From the NCBI GenBank assembly GCA_964613385.1, contig CAZTGZ010000003.1:62001-126000 (forward strand): DNA of 64,000 nucleotides. Reading direction: 5' to 3'. This stretch comes from CAZTGZ01 sp964613385 (GTDB lineage: Bacteria > Bacteroidota > Bacteroidia > NS11-12g > UBA9320). How positions within the stretch are numbered: the stretch's first letter is position 1; the number at the start of each line of letters is the position of its first letter. This document shows positions 34,052 to 42,887 of this stretch, piece after piece. Made by a program: the position numbers and the translations under genes. Below the pieces are notes generated by a model. The model was not told where the DNA came from. It ran no database searches and saw only the letters and a list, made by a program, of their open reading frames with translations.

Positions 34052-36913
34052 TTATTGTATGACTAATTTTTGATTGATGATTTCTTCGCCATTCACAATT
34101 TGTAGGAAATAATATCCATGCTTAAGGTGACTCAAATCAAGAGCTAAGGTTTGCAAAGGTGCTATCATTGCTTCATGTTCAACGGCTCCTTGAACATTAA
34201 TCACTCTGATCTGAAGTTCATGTTCGGGTTGCTTGTTGAAGTTAACCGTGATTTGACCATTTCCGGGATTTGGATAAACCAACACGTTCAGCAGAGATGC
34301 GTTAAAATCGAGTTGACGTATGGGGCTAAATTCTGATTTTCCGTCAAAATCTACCTGACGCAGGCGGTAATAATTCATGCTTTCAGGATTCTCATCAACA
34401 AAAGAATATTTCAACACAGACTGACTATTGCCATTGCCGTCTACGATACCAATCACACCCCAGGATTTGCCATCTCTGCTTCTCAATACTTCAAAATAAT
34501 CGTTGTTTGTTTCAGAGGCTGTGGCCCAGTTGATGATGGCTTTTTCCCCGGACGCAGTGGCTTCTATATAGATAAGCTTAACCGGAACCGGAGTAATCCA
34601 GGTAACCGTGTAATTAGCGGGTGTCAAATCTTCAAAACAAGCTGAATCAATGGTGGTATATTGAAAGCTGAAAGAAGTAGAATTCATGCCATTAAATTTA
34701 ACTTTAAGCTTGGAAGCCTGATAATTGTTAAGGGTAGAGCCTGCACTCAGGGTTTCTCCGGCATCCACAACATTGTCATTGTCAGTATCATAAAACAAAG
34801 TGTTTCCATTCATCCCGGTTGTGCTGGTAACCTTAAAGCTATTGTTTTGTCCACGACGGCCATCTTCTAAATCAGAACCGCTGAGCGTGTCGAGACTGTT
34901 GGCGGAAGTCAGGGATTTTACCTGATTGTATATTGGGTTCGGAATAGAAAATGAATAATTATCTGATTCTGGTCTCTTGTTCAATCCGAAATTGATTTGA
35001 GTAACGTTAGAACCGGTACTTCTCGCGGCAATGACGCCGTTAGCCGTGCCGGATTCTATTCCATTTCCACTGTTGTTGTTGGTTCCGAATTGTTCTGCGG
35101 TATGTACCCAATCAGATGGCAATGAAGAAGATGATGGAGCTGTTGCTCCGGTAGCCAATATTTGAGTTGAAATCCGAACGGTGTAGTTTGTAGATGATGC
35201 TCCGGTTAAGACATAAGTTCCATCGGAGTTTACCTGCACTACATCTATAATAACTCCGGATCCATTTACCAAATAAGCATATAAGGCTGTTCCGGATGGA
35301 GCAGAAAGAGCTACACCATCGATTTTAGTGTCTACATTTCCATCGGCATCGTCGAATACTTTACCGGAAAATGTAACCATTTCGTACATGGAGATATCGT
35401 CTATGAGAAAGTCATTGCCAAAGCCGCCTTGTTGAAAGTTGTAGATTCCGACGCTATTCGAGGTTGAAGTAACCGGACTGGTAAATGATACAGAGAACAT
35501 TTCCCAACCCATTTGATTCAAAATAGTATTGGAGGTATAAGTGCTTGGCTCAACCGCAACAGACAAATCAGAAAACTGGTAGATACGTCCATTAAGGGTT
35601 ACTGCAATTCTGGGTACTATGGGCTGATAGGTAGGAGCACCAACAGTAGTAGCATTGTTTTTATTCTTTGGCATAAATGGTTGGAGGTTTTTAGCCCAAA
35701 AAGTGAGCCGGTAGATTTTGCCGGCAGTCAGGCTAAGACTGCTGATTTCTACAACGCGGTCGGTTTTGTAATTGGCATTAACCAACATCATATATCCATT
35801 GCTGGTGCCATCGGCACTTCCATTCGATCCGGTGTGGTCTTTTGAATTTTGAAAACAAGAATAAATATGTCTGGACTGTGTTGGATATGTCAGATTGCGC
35901 AAGCGATAGTTGTGCTCCGTAGTTACGTTGTATCCATTGTCCGTGTAATCGGTAGAGTTATCCAGTCTGTATTCTGAGTCGCCGGGTCTTCCGTAAATGG
36001 ATGAAGTAAATGTGTAATCAGTAGTGCTATTTGAAGGCAAAGTACCTGAGCTACTTCCAAAATTTCCATTGGCAATCATATTGGTTCCGGTGGCTGTGCT
36101 CTGACTGTTTAGATAGCAGGGTGTTTCACTTTGGGTGTTTACCTGCATATTTACCTGACGGTAGCATGATTCTCCATTGCGACGAATTCTCACAGGATAA
36201 TAGCCCGGCAACAAACCACTGAGGGTAATGACACCATTTGCACTGCTTGTATAGGTGCTGTAGCTTCCGTTAACCAGGGTGGCTACCTGGTAGCTGGTGT
36301 TTGTCTTTAGACCGTTAATGGTTATGCTTCCGTTGGAAGTCACACAATCGCTGGCCGAAGTTGCATCAACAGTCAGGGTTGTGAGTTTGTTGTTGTTTAC
36401 TGGTAATATGATCACCCCAAAAACAGCGCAACGTTGTTGGTCTCCATCGGTTGAATTCCAGCCATCAATGGTGTAGTCATCAGAAGCGCCTGCGCCTGAA
36501 TTGTTGGTGGTCAGATTGTCATCATATGGGTCGCGATACAGCCCAAAAGTATAGATTCCGGGTTCCAGATTTGTATACGTGTACGTGTAACTGTTTGATG
36601 AGGACAAGGTAGATCCTCCGCTACTGGAAATAATATTGTTGTCGTAATCTATTCCACCATGCATGTTAACCGAACGTATCACCGTACCGGAAATATTTTT
36701 GTTCCAGTTAACGGTAATGGTGGCTGTACCTGTGCAGGAAGACGGTGGAGTTACGGTGATGGTTGGAGCACTAATGCTTCCAAAATTGTAATTGGAGAAA
36801 TAGTATGCTGTATTAGGAGTACGGTTTAAGTCGCCGCCCAAAGTTTGTGCACTTGTCAAGAAAGGCATTAAACAGCATGCAATCAAAGTTAAGTAGTAGT
36901 TTAATAATTTCAT
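34052..36913 (-). CDS. Large secreted protein with SdrD_B-like module and T9SS sorting domain
   Basis: Predicted secreted protein of 953 residues. The ATG at 36913 begins with a signal peptide (MKLLNYYLTLIACCLMPFLTSAQ); an upstream in-frame ATG at 36973 adds 20 residues of no signal-like character. The middle has an Ig-like start (ITVTPPSSCTGTATITVNWN), a carbohydrate-binding-like jelly-roll part (SSLSLTAGKIYRLTFWAKNL ... FLIDDISMYEMV, near 400-520) and one SdrD_B-like module beginning SGKVFDDADGNVDTKIDG (near 520). The end carries the same fibronectin-like WATASETNNDYFEVLRS and T9SS type A signal (VLVYPNPGNGQITVN...HGYYFLQI) as the giant protein. No enzyme motif; probably a surface-exposed binding protein. 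Confidence 0.85.
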   Translation of the reverse strand: MKLLNYYLTLIACCLMPFLTSAQTLGGDLNRTPNTAYYFSNYNFGSISAPTITVTPPSSCTGTATITVNWNKNISGTVIRSVNMHGGIDYDNNIISSSGGSTLSSSNSYTYTYTNLEPGIYTFGLYRDPYDDNLTTNNSGAGASDDYTIDGWNSTDGDQQRCAVFGVIILPVNNNKLTTLTVDATSASDCVTSNGSITINGLKTNTSYQVATLVNGSYSTYTSSANGVITLSGLLPGYYPVRIRRNGESCYRQVNMQVNTQSETPCYLNSQSTATGTNMIANGNFGSSSGTLPSNSTTDYTFTSSIYGRPGDSEYRLDNSTDYTDNGYNVTTEHNYRLRNLTYPTQSRHIYSCFQNSKDHTGSNGSADGTSNGYMMLVNANYKTDRVVEISSLSLTAGKIYRLTFWAKNLQPFMPKNKNNATTVGAPTYQPIVPRIAVTLNGRIYQFSDLSVAVEPSTYTSNTILNQMGWEMFSVSFTSPVTSTSNSVGIYNFQQGGFGNDFLIDDISMYEMVTFSGKVFDDADGNVDTKIDGVALSAPSGTALYAYLVNGSGVIIDVVQVNSDGTYVLTGASSTNYTVRISTQILATGATAPSSSSLPSDWVHTAEQFGTNNNSGNGIESGTANGVIAARSTGSNVTQINFGLNKRPESDNYSFSIPNPIYNQVKSLTSANSLDTLSGSDLEDGRRGQNNSFKVTSTTGMNGNTLFYDTDNDNVVDAGETLSAGSTLNNYQASKLKVKFNGMNSTSFSFQYTTIDSACFEDLTPANYTVTWITPVPVKLIYIEATASGEKAIINWATASETNNDYFEVLRSRDGKSWGVIGIVDGNGNSQSVLKYSFVDENPESMNYYRLRQVDFDGKSEFSPIRQLDFNASLLNVLVYPNPGNGQITVNFNKQPEHELQIRVINVQGAVEHEAMIAPLQTLALDLSHLKHGYYFLQIVNGEEIINQKLVIQ

Positions 36914-36923
36914 TTGAATCTCG

Positions 36924-36955
36924 TTTGGCATGTATAGCCAAAGGAAGTGCCAAAA
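36924..36955 (-). promoter_or_regulatory. TTTGGC direct and inverted repeats in the leader of the T9SS protein gene
   Basis: On the minus strand two TTTGGC copies 12 bases apart (36954-36948 and 36942-36937) are followed by GCCAAA (36929-36924). Each TTTGGC can pair with the GCCAAA. This may be an operator or alternative hairpin 11 bases before the ATG. Confidence 0.4.
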
Positions 36956-37059
36956 TGAAAAAAAATAACACAAACTACTGGTAATCAGCAGAATAAAACT
37001 TTTGGATTAAATGTCTATTTGTGGAACTATTCCAAAATATGGAAAATATCTCTAATAAA

Positions 37060-37145
37060 AAAGCCGGCATCGCACCGCTACAACTCCCTACCCTTGCTGT
37101 TTTCCAACCCTGGGGGATTCAGGAGGAGCTGGTCGTGCCGGCGGC
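37060..37145 (-). ncRNA. ffs: Signal recognition particle RNA (small bacterial type)
   Basis: On the minus strand, a hairpin closed by GCCGGCA (37142-37136) and TGCCGGC (37069-37063) contains the SRP apical core CAGG-GTT-GGAA-AAC-AGCA-AGGGTA: a GGAA tetraloop on a GTT/AAC stem and the CAGG/AGCA symmetric loop that binds Ffh. The closing stem is followed by TTTTTTATT, so it doubles as the terminator, and a TAATTTTG promoter box lies at 37147-37154. The mature RNA, of about 80-100 nt, guides Ffh to signal sequences for co-translational membrane targeting. Ends are approximate. No protein frame covers it. Confidence 0.82.
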
Positions 37146-37146
37146 G

Positions 37147-37154
37147 CAAAATTA
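37147..37154 (-). promoter_or_regulatory. TAnnTTTG -7 box for SRP RNA
   Basis: TAATTTTG followed by C on the minus strand, ending about four bases before the paired 5' end of the RNA, the correct position for a -7 element. TTGA lies 31 bases further upstream. Confidence 0.6.
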
Positions 37155-37222
37155 ACATTCGCATTACATGAATGAAATAATTATTCAAAAATTCTAAATC
37201 TACGTTAATGGAGTTTCCTATT

Positions 37223-37230
37223 TATTTTTG
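37223..37230 (+). promoter_or_regulatory. TAnnTTTG -7 box for the carboxyltransferase gene
   Basis: TATTTTTG, ending six bases before the ATG at 37237. No TTG at normal spacing. Implies a nearly leaderless transcript. Confidence 0.45.
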
Positions 37231-37236
37231 AACCCT

Positions 37237-38871
37237 ATGAGCAAACAGGATTTGGCCTTTAATAAAAACGAGGATGAAATGAAGTTGATGGTCGGTAAAA
37301 CCCGACGCCTTTTGGATGAAATTTCTGCCGGCGGAGGAAAGAAAGCCGCAGATAAACAAAAGGAAAAAGGCAAAATGCTCGCCAGAGAAAGAATTGACTT
37401 TCTAAAGGATGACGATGCTCCATTTTTTGAAATTGGGGCCTTTGCCGGATTTGAAATGTATGTGGACGAAGGCGGCTGTCCTGCCGGAGGGGTTGTCGGT
37501 GGAATAACCCGTGTAAGTGGCAGAATTTGTATCGTAGTTGCCAACGATGCCACCGTAAAAGCAGGTGCCTGGTTTCCGATTAGCGGAAAAAAGAATCTTA
37601 GATTGCAGGAGCTCGCCATGGAAAACAGGGTGCCCATAATCTATCTCGTTGACAGTGCGGGTGTTTACCTTCCAATGCAGGACGAAATATTCCCTGATAA
37701 AGAGCATTTCGGAAGAATATTCAGAAATAACGCGGTTATGAGCAGTATGGGTATCACCCAGATTTCTGCCGTCATGGGATCTTGTGTAGCCGGCGGTGCT
37801 TATTTGCCCATTATGAGCGATGAAGCCCTGATCGTGGAAGGAACAGGTTCGATATTCTTAGCAGGACCCTATCTCGTAAAAGCTGCCATTGGCGAAGATG
37901 TTGATCAGGAACTGCTGGGAGGAGCTATCACGCAAAGTGAAATCTCCGGCGTTATCGACGACAGATTCCCCGATGATGCTTCCTGTTTGTCCCACATTCG
38001 GCATATTATGGATAAACTGGGTCATTTTGAGAAGGCAGGATTTGATAGAACAACGCCAAAATCTCCGAATAAAGACCCAAAACTTGCATACGGAATATTA
38101 CCCGCTGAAAGGTCTAAACCCTATCGTACTTTGGATATTCTGGATTGTATCGTCGATCAGGATAGTTTTGAACCTTATAAAGAAGGATATGGAAAATCCA
38201 TATTATGTGGCTATGCCCGTATAGACGGATGGGCTGTGGGAATAGTCGCCAATAACCGCGAATTGGTCAAAAGCAAAAAGGGAGAAATGCAATTCGGAGG
38301 TGTTATTTATTCGGATTCTGCCGATAAGGCGGCCAGATTTATCATGAATTGCAATCAGAAGAAGATTCCATTGGTCTTTTTACAGGATGTTACCGGATTT
38401 ATGGTGGGGAGTCGCAGTGAGCATGGGGGAATCATCAAGGACGGCGCAAAGATGGTAAGTGCCATGAGCAACAGCACAGTTCCCAAGTTTACCATTGTCA
38501 TTGGAAATTCATATGGCGCCGGTAATTATGCCATGTGTGGCAAAGCATATGATCCTCGCCTGATTTTGGCATGGCCAAGTGCTAAAATTGCCGTCATGGG
38601 CGGCGAACAGGCAGCCAAAGTTTTATTGCAAATTGAAAAAGCCGCCCTGGAAAAAAGAGGAGAGAAAATAAGCCCGGAAGCAGAACAGGATTTATTGAAG
38701 AAAATTACGGAACGGTACGAAAAACAAACGACTCCATATTACGCAGCAGCCAGACTTTGGGTAGATGCCATCATAGATCCCGCAGAGACCAGAGACTGGA
38801 TTTCGGCTGGAATTGCGATGGCAGAAAATGCGCCGGTTGCTAAGTACAATGTTGGCGTAATTCAAACATAG
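37237..38871 (+). CDS. Biotin-dependent acyl-CoA carboxylase, carboxyltransferase subunit
   Basis: Carboxyltransferase (beta) subunit that moves CO2 from biotin to an acyl-CoA. The 544 residues form two crotonase-fold halves with the expected oxyanion glycines (GGVVGGITRVSG near 85; YGAGNYAMCG near 428). The sequence VDSAGVYLPMQDEIFPD, GSCVAGGAYLPIMSDE and GTGSIFLAGPYLVKAA resembles methylcrotonoyl-CoA carboxylase beta (leucine breakdown) more than propionyl-CoA carboxylase, but substrate is not certain. A TTG at 37228 is in frame, but the ATG at 37237 is preferred. No biotin carboxylase subunit gene is nearby. The amidohydrolase gene follows six bases after the stop. Confidence 0.9.
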   Translation: MSKQDLAFNKNEDEMKLMVGKTRRLLDEISAGGGKKAADKQKEKGKMLARERIDFLKDDDAPFFEIGAFAGFEMYVDEGGCPAGGVVGGITRVSGRICIVVANDATVKAGAWFPISGKKNLRLQELAMENRVPIIYLVDSAGVYLPMQDEIFPDKEHFGRIFRNNAVMSSMGITQISAVMGSCVAGGAYLPIMSDEALIVEGTGSIFLAGPYLVKAAIGEDVDQELLGGAITQSEISGVIDDRFPDDASCLSHIRHIMDKLGHFEKAGFDRTTPKSPNKDPKLAYGILPAERSKPYRTLDILDCIVDQDSFEPYKEGYGKSILCGYARIDGWAVGIVANNRELVKSKKGEMQFGGVIYSDSADKAARFIMNCNQKKIPLVFLQDVTGFMVGSRSEHGGIIKDGAKMVSAMSNSTVPKFTIVIGNSYGAGNYAMCGKAYDPRLILAWPSAKIAVMGGEQAAKVLLQIEKAALEKRGEKISPEAEQDLLKKITERYEKQTTPYYAAARLWVDAIIDPAETRDWISAGIAMAENAPVAKYNVGVIQT

Positions 38872-38877
38872 AATAAT

Positions 38878-40512
38878 ATGCTAAATCGGAATTTCTTTAT
38901 CCTATTCTTGCCGGCCATGCTTGTAATGGCCGCATGCAAAAAGGAGCCTAAGATTGAAGTTGATCTCATTTTTTTTAATGGACATATTCATGCCGTTGAT
39001 TCAGTATTCTCTGAATTTGAAGCACTTGCCATAAATAAAGGACTTATAATGTCGCTGGGCGAAAGCCGTGAAATCATGGAGAAATACACGGCAAAAAAGA
39101 CCATAAATCTCGAAGGCAGCCACGTTTACCCCGGATTCATCGATGCGCATAGCCACTTGCAAGGGCTTGGGCAGATGTTGAGCAAAGTAGATTTAACAGG
39201 GTCCCGATCATTGGATGAAGTGTTGGAGCGGGTAAAAAAATATGCTTCAGCATCCCGACATGATTGGATTGTCGGAAGAGGTTACAATGAAACCCTTTGG
39301 GAACAGAGCTCCCCTCCGGACAAGTTTAAATTGGATGTCTTGTTTCCCGATATTCCTGTGTGTTTATCCAGGGTTGACGGACATGCGGTGCTGGTAAATC
39401 AAAAAGCATTGGATTTGGCAGGAATTCAGGTCAATTCCAAAATTGAAGGTGGCAAGATTGAAATCAGGGATGGACGCATGACGGGCATATTAATCGATGC
39501 GGCAGCTGAAAAAGTTAAAAATCTGATACCTAAACCGGATCAGCGTTCTATTCGGAAAGCCTTCTTATTGGCACAGGATGCCTGTATAGGTTATGGATTG
39601 ACAGGAGTTACAGATGCCGGTCTGGAGAAATCAGAATTGGATGTTTTGCTTGATCTGGATAGAAAAGGAGAATTAAAAATCAGGGTTGACGCCATGTTGA
39701 GTCCGTCAGATGAAAATATGGAATGGGTCCGAAAAGTGGGTCCTTATAAAAGCAAATTTTTAAGGGTGCATTCTGTCAAATTATATGCAGATGGGTCTTT
39801 GGGGTCTAGAGGTGCGCTGTTGTACCAGCCCTATTGCGATGATTCTTCTCACCTTGGTTTGCAACAGCACCCCTGGGATTATTATAGAAAACTCTGCAAG
39901 GAGTTGTATAAAATCGGATGGCAGGTAAATACCCATTGTATCGGAGATTCTTCCAATGGGGCAATGTTAAAAATATATGCTGAAGTATTGGGAGGGCCCA
40001 ATGACCGCAGGTGGAGAATTGAACACGCTCAGGTTGTGGATCCTGAAGACAGATCGTATTTCGGCAGGTATGACATTCTGCCAAGTGTTCAACCCACTCA
40101 TGCCACCAGTGATATGTATATGGCCGAACACAGATTATGTTCTCATAGATTGAAAGGGGCTTATGCGTATCGGAGTCTGGAAAAGGAAAATGGATACCTG
40201 CCGCTGGGTACAGATTTTCCCGTTGAAAGTCCGGATCCATTGGGAACCTTGATCAGTGCCGTTTTCAGAACCAATTCGGAGCGGGAACCATCTGGAGGAT
40301 TTTTACCGGAAGAAGCCCTTTCGTTCGAATCAGCCATTCGTGGAATGACGGTTTGGGCCGCCAAATCTATGTTTTGGGAAAAAGAAATCGGTAGTCTGGA
40401 AAAAGGAAAATCGGCAGATCTTGTGATTTTTAATCAAGATCTCAGCGAAATAAAAAGACCCGTAGAAGGCGAATTGCTTCAGGTTTGGACCGCCGGAGTG
40501 CGAAGAAAATGA
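38878..40512 (+). CDS. YtcJ-like amidohydrolase, lipoprotein
   Basis: Metal-dependent hydrolase of the amidohydrolase-3 (YtcJ) family, 544 residues. It begins with a lipoprotein signal (LPAMLVMAAC, Cys20), so it is exported. Motifs: YPGFIDAHSHLQG (metal H-x-H, near 85-97), SVKLYADGSLGSRGA (metal lysine region), NTHCIGDSSNGAML and RIEHAQVV (metal His), and a final PLGTDFPVE aspartate. The family includes enzymes on N-acyl or ring amides; the natural substrate is unknown. The stop abuts the convergent lipoprotein gene with no gap. Short spacing suggests co-transcription with the carboxyltransferase gene. Confidence 0.88.
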   Translation: MLNRNFFILFLPAMLVMAACKKEPKIEVDLIFFNGHIHAVDSVFSEFEALAINKGLIMSLGESREIMEKYTAKKTINLEGSHVYPGFIDAHSHLQGLGQMLSKVDLTGSRSLDEVLERVKKYASASRHDWIVGRGYNETLWEQSSPPDKFKLDVLFPDIPVCLSRVDGHAVLVNQKALDLAGIQVNSKIEGGKIEIRDGRMTGILIDAAAEKVKNLIPKPDQRSIRKAFLLAQDACIGYGLTGVTDAGLEKSELDVLLDLDRKGELKIRVDAMLSPSDENMEWVRKVGPYKSKFLRVHSVKLYADGSLGSRGALLYQPYCDDSSHLGLQQHPWDYYRKLCKELYKIGWQVNTHCIGDSSNGAMLKIYAEVLGGPNDRRWRIEHAQVVDPEDRSYFGRYDILPSVQPTHATSDMYMAEHRLCSHRLKGAYAYRSLEKENGYLPLGTDFPVESPDPLGTLISAVFRTNSEREPSGGFLPEEALSFESAIRGMTVWAAKSMFWEKEIGSLEKGKSADLVIFNQDLSEIKRPVEGELLQVWTAGVRRK

Positions 40513-41016
40513 CTATGTTCTCTTCCTGCGATAAAATTCTCCTTTGATAAAAAGCGTATCACTACCGCTTTGGCCATAACCATCAAAGGTTCCTTCAATC
40601 AGGTCATTGTTGGATGAACTACTAATGATAACGTTTCCGGCGTTTATCTCGATGAATTGATCCGGCTTGGTATAGTCCTTAAAATAAAGAATTTTAGCCT
40701 GATCCGGGTTCGCAAGATCATACGAATTTGGGGCTGTATTCTTCAAACGAACCGATATTTTCTCCAAACTCAACTGACCTAATGTTGAGTTTTCCAACAC
40801 TAACATGTAATTCACCCCATCAACAGTAGAATTATAATTAAGAAGGATATCATTGAATGCACCATAAATGATCTTGGTTTTATCCGTATTGTAATAACCC
40901 TCCCAGGAAATTTTTTCGAGATAATCATCATTTAATGCTTCTTCAAGTTCATCTTTACACGAAGAAGAAACCATAGATAAAATGGTGAAAATGAGCAGAA
41001 TAGGTAGATTTTTCAT
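40513..41016 (-). CDS. Hypothetical lipoprotein
   Basis: I do not recognise a family. The 167-residue product starts with a lipoprotein signal (MKNLPILLIFTILSMVSSSC, Cys20) and is otherwise mostly beta-strand-like and polar (GYYNTDKTKIIYGAF; NVIISSSSNNDLIEGTFDGYG; TLFIKGEFYRRK). The middle to end resembles small DUF-type lipoproteins whose strands report on a calycin- or jelly-roll-like sandwich, but this is only an impression. An ATG at 41031 is in frame but would precede the signal by five residues. A TTG-N20-TATATTCG promoter lies upstream. It is divergent from another lipoprotein gene. Confidence 0.7.
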   Translation of the reverse strand: MKNLPILLIFTILSMVSSSCKDELEEALNDDYLEKISWEGYYNTDKTKIIYGAFNDILLNYNSTVDGVNYMLVLENSTLGQLSLEKISVRLKNTAPNSYDLANPDQAKILYFKDYTKPDQFIEINAGNVIISSSSNNDLIEGTFDGYGQSGSDTLFIKGEFYRRKRT

Positions 41017-41040
41017 ATCTAGTGAAACCAATTGCTTTCC

Positions 41041-41071
41041 CGAATATACCTGTACCCACTTTTGCCATCAA
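41041..41071 (-). promoter_or_regulatory. Promoter: TTG, 20-base spacer, TATATTCG
   Basis: On the minus strand a -33 TTG (41071-41069) and a -7-like TATATTCG (41048-41041), one base off TAnnTTTG, with a normal 20-base spacer; 24 bases before the ATG at 41016. Confidence 0.5.
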
Positions 41072-41146
41072 AATAAATAAATAACATGCGTATTGTTTTT
41101 AGAACAGTTTGCTTTCCTTTATCTTCGTATAATATTGACTCCAAAA

Positions 41147-41704
41147 GTGAAAAATTATTTCTTTCCCATTGTGTTGTTATTTGTCCTTGTTGGTTCATCT
41201 CTGGCATTTTATTCTTGCAAGGAAATCGACCAATGGACACGGTATGATGTGTCATTCTTCAGTGATCATTTGATCGAAGAAAATGTACTTGCCGTTGCCG
41301 ATTCAAATTATTTAGTTACCGGTGAGTTTTTTCTCAGCTTTGAAAGCGAGCTTAAAAAGAGAGCCATCAAGGAGAAGCAAATTGAACAAATCACCCTGGA
41401 AGGAATAGAATTAACCACCTTGCATCAATCCATTCAAACCGATTTTTCTTTTGTAGATTCTTTTGAATTCATATTAAGTGGACCGGGCGTTGGCGATAGA
41501 ATACTCGTGAAGGGAGATAGTATCCGCAGCGCCAGTTCTTTGGTTAATTTTACCCTGAACGATAAAAACGGAATGGAAGAATTGTTGAAATCTAATAGTT
41601 ATAAGGTGCTCTTCAGATTTAAACTCAATAAACCGGTGGCTAAAGAGTTGAAAATGAGAATCAGAACAATGTTCGAGATCGATGCCAAACAATTCTTTAT
41701 TTGA
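41147..41704 (+). CDS. Hypothetical lipoprotein, probable GTG start
   Basis: Unknown family, 185 residues from GTG at 41147. The frame is open from 41093 but that form has no ATG and buries the signal; from the GTG the product begins MKNYFFPIVLLFVLVGSSLAFYSC, a clear lipoprotein signal (Cys24). The rest has alternating beta segments (SNYLVTGEFFLSFESELKKRA; IEQITLEGIELTTLHQ; SFEFILSGPGVGDRIL) and a basic C-terminus. Overall shape, an early conserved-looking strand series with a DSFEFIL motif, is like small secreted binding proteins, with no catalytic motif. Its last eight bases overlap the convergent peroxidase gene. A TATCTTCG element lies at 41120-41127. Confidence 0.62.
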   Translation: MKNYFFPIVLLFVLVGSSLAFYSCKEIDQWTRYDVSFFSDHLIEENVLAVADSNYLVTGEFFLSFESELKKRAIKEKQIEQITLEGIELTTLHQSIQTDFSFVDSFEFILSGPGVGDRILVKGDSIRSASSLVNFTLNDKNGMEELLKSNSYKVLFRFKLNKPVAKELKMRIRTMFEIDAKQFFI

Positions 41705-42830
41705 CAAAGGGATCACTGAACATCGGATCCGCAAGCATTTCTGTATCGGTAAGTGTTTTTAAGAAAGCGACCAATGCATCCTTCTGGTTCTGATTCAGAT
41801 TCAATCTTCTGATACTACCATCCGGTTGACGCAATGGACCACTTAAGTTTGGATGGTCTTTTACCCCACTATTATAGTGCTCAATTACTTCTTCCAATGT
41901 CTTAAATCGTCCATCGTGCATATAAGGAGCGGTCAACTCAATATTTTTCAATGAAGTCGTTTTGAACAGTCCATCCTGGGCTGGATCATTAATTACACCG
42001 CCTACGCCGCGGTCTGTTGTAGTTGCATCCAGGCCGTTGTTTCGAGGTCCCGGGCCTACAAAGGCGTCAGTTCCGTGACAAGCGACACATCCAATATTAG
42101 GCCCAAAAAACAGCAATTTGCCATTGTTTTCCTGGGTTGTGAAATTTGGAAAATTGTCGGTTACGTTATTAACCTGAGCTCTTCCAATATCATATTTGCT
42201 TCTGTACGAAACCATACTCCTCACAAATTGAGCCAACGCCTTCGAAGTTCTGTCCGAAGTGATATTGGCATCTCCAAATGCCCTTTTGAACAACTCAGGA
42301 TAATAGGCCAGGGCTTTAAGCCTTTCAGTCATTTCATCCAGTGTTAACCCCATTTCCACCTGATCTTGGATCGGTTTTAACACCTGCTCCTCCAAGGATG
42401 CAGCTCGCTCATCCCAAAAAAATCTGCCATTGTTATAATACCGAGCATTTGCCAGCGACATACTGTGTCTTCCGGTTTGTCCGCCTTCAAATCCCAGACT
42501 GAGCCGCTTGTTGTCTGAAAAACCATTCGCCGCTTTATGGCAACTTGCACACGAAATCAATCTGTTCTTACTCAGATTAACATCGTAAAACAATACACGA
42601 CCCAACGTTGCCCCTGCATTGGTCACCGGGTTAATGGCCGGTGTATTATCAGCTCCTACAGTCGGCTGAATCGAATAAAATGCCGGCAGATCAGGTACGG
42701 CGTAATTGTAATACTCCGCAGGTAAATTCAATCCACTTAAAGGATCCGGGGTTTGAGCATCCGGATTTTCATCTTTTTTACATGCACTGATGATTAATAA
42801 TGCAATGGCGAGGACTTGCAATCTGTTCAT
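41697..42830 (-). CDS. Di-heme cytochrome c peroxidase family lipoprotein
   Basis: Periplasmic di-heme protein of 377 residues with a lipoprotein signal (ALLIISAC, Cys17). Heme motifs are CASCH (94-98) and CVACH (248-252); GRVLFYDVNLSKNR and SLKNIELTAPYMHDGRF (293-309) are typical of the family. The residue 14 after the HDG histidine is Tyr319, as in MauG, rather than the Met of classical peroxidases, by my alignment. It may reduce H2O2 or oxidise a partner protein. Unlike the other di-heme gene at 32987-33940 it stands alone, convergent with a small lipoprotein gene. Length fits the longer Bacteroidota members. Confidence 0.88.
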   Translation of the reverse strand: MNRLQVLAIALLIISACKKDENPDAQTPDPLSGLNLPAEYYNYAVPDLPAFYSIQPTVGADNTPAINPVTNAGATLGRVLFYDVNLSKNRLISCASCHKAANGFSDNKRLSLGFEGGQTGRHSMSLANARYYNNGRFFWDERAASLEEQVLKPIQDQVEMGLTLDEMTERLKALAYYPELFKRAFGDANITSDRTSKALAQFVRSMVSYRSKYDIGRAQVNNVTDNFPNFTTQENNGKLLFFGPNIGCVACHGTDAFVGPGPRNNGLDATTTDRGVGGVINDPAQDGLFKTTSLKNIELTAPYMHDGRFKTLEEVIEHYNSGVKDHPNLSGPLRQPDGSIRRLNLNQNQKDALVAFLKTLTDTEMLADPMFSDPFVK

Positions 42831-42887
42831 TTGATACTTTTTTTCTTAGACGTATATTTCTGTGAAAACCTTCACAGCTTTTTCATA

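Noticed and set aside
37218..37637. 139-codon minus-strand frame overlapping the carboxyltransferase
   Set aside because: Low-complexity Pro/Ser/Phe composition, antisense to a conserved enzyme.
39806..40240. 144-codon minus-strand frame within the YtcJ-like gene
   Set aside because: Antisense to conserved metal-binding motifs; no independent support.
41093..41146. N-terminal extension of the 41147 lipoprotein from a TTG
   Set aside because: It would place 18 residues before the lipoprotein signal; the GTG at 41147 gives a clean signal sequence.
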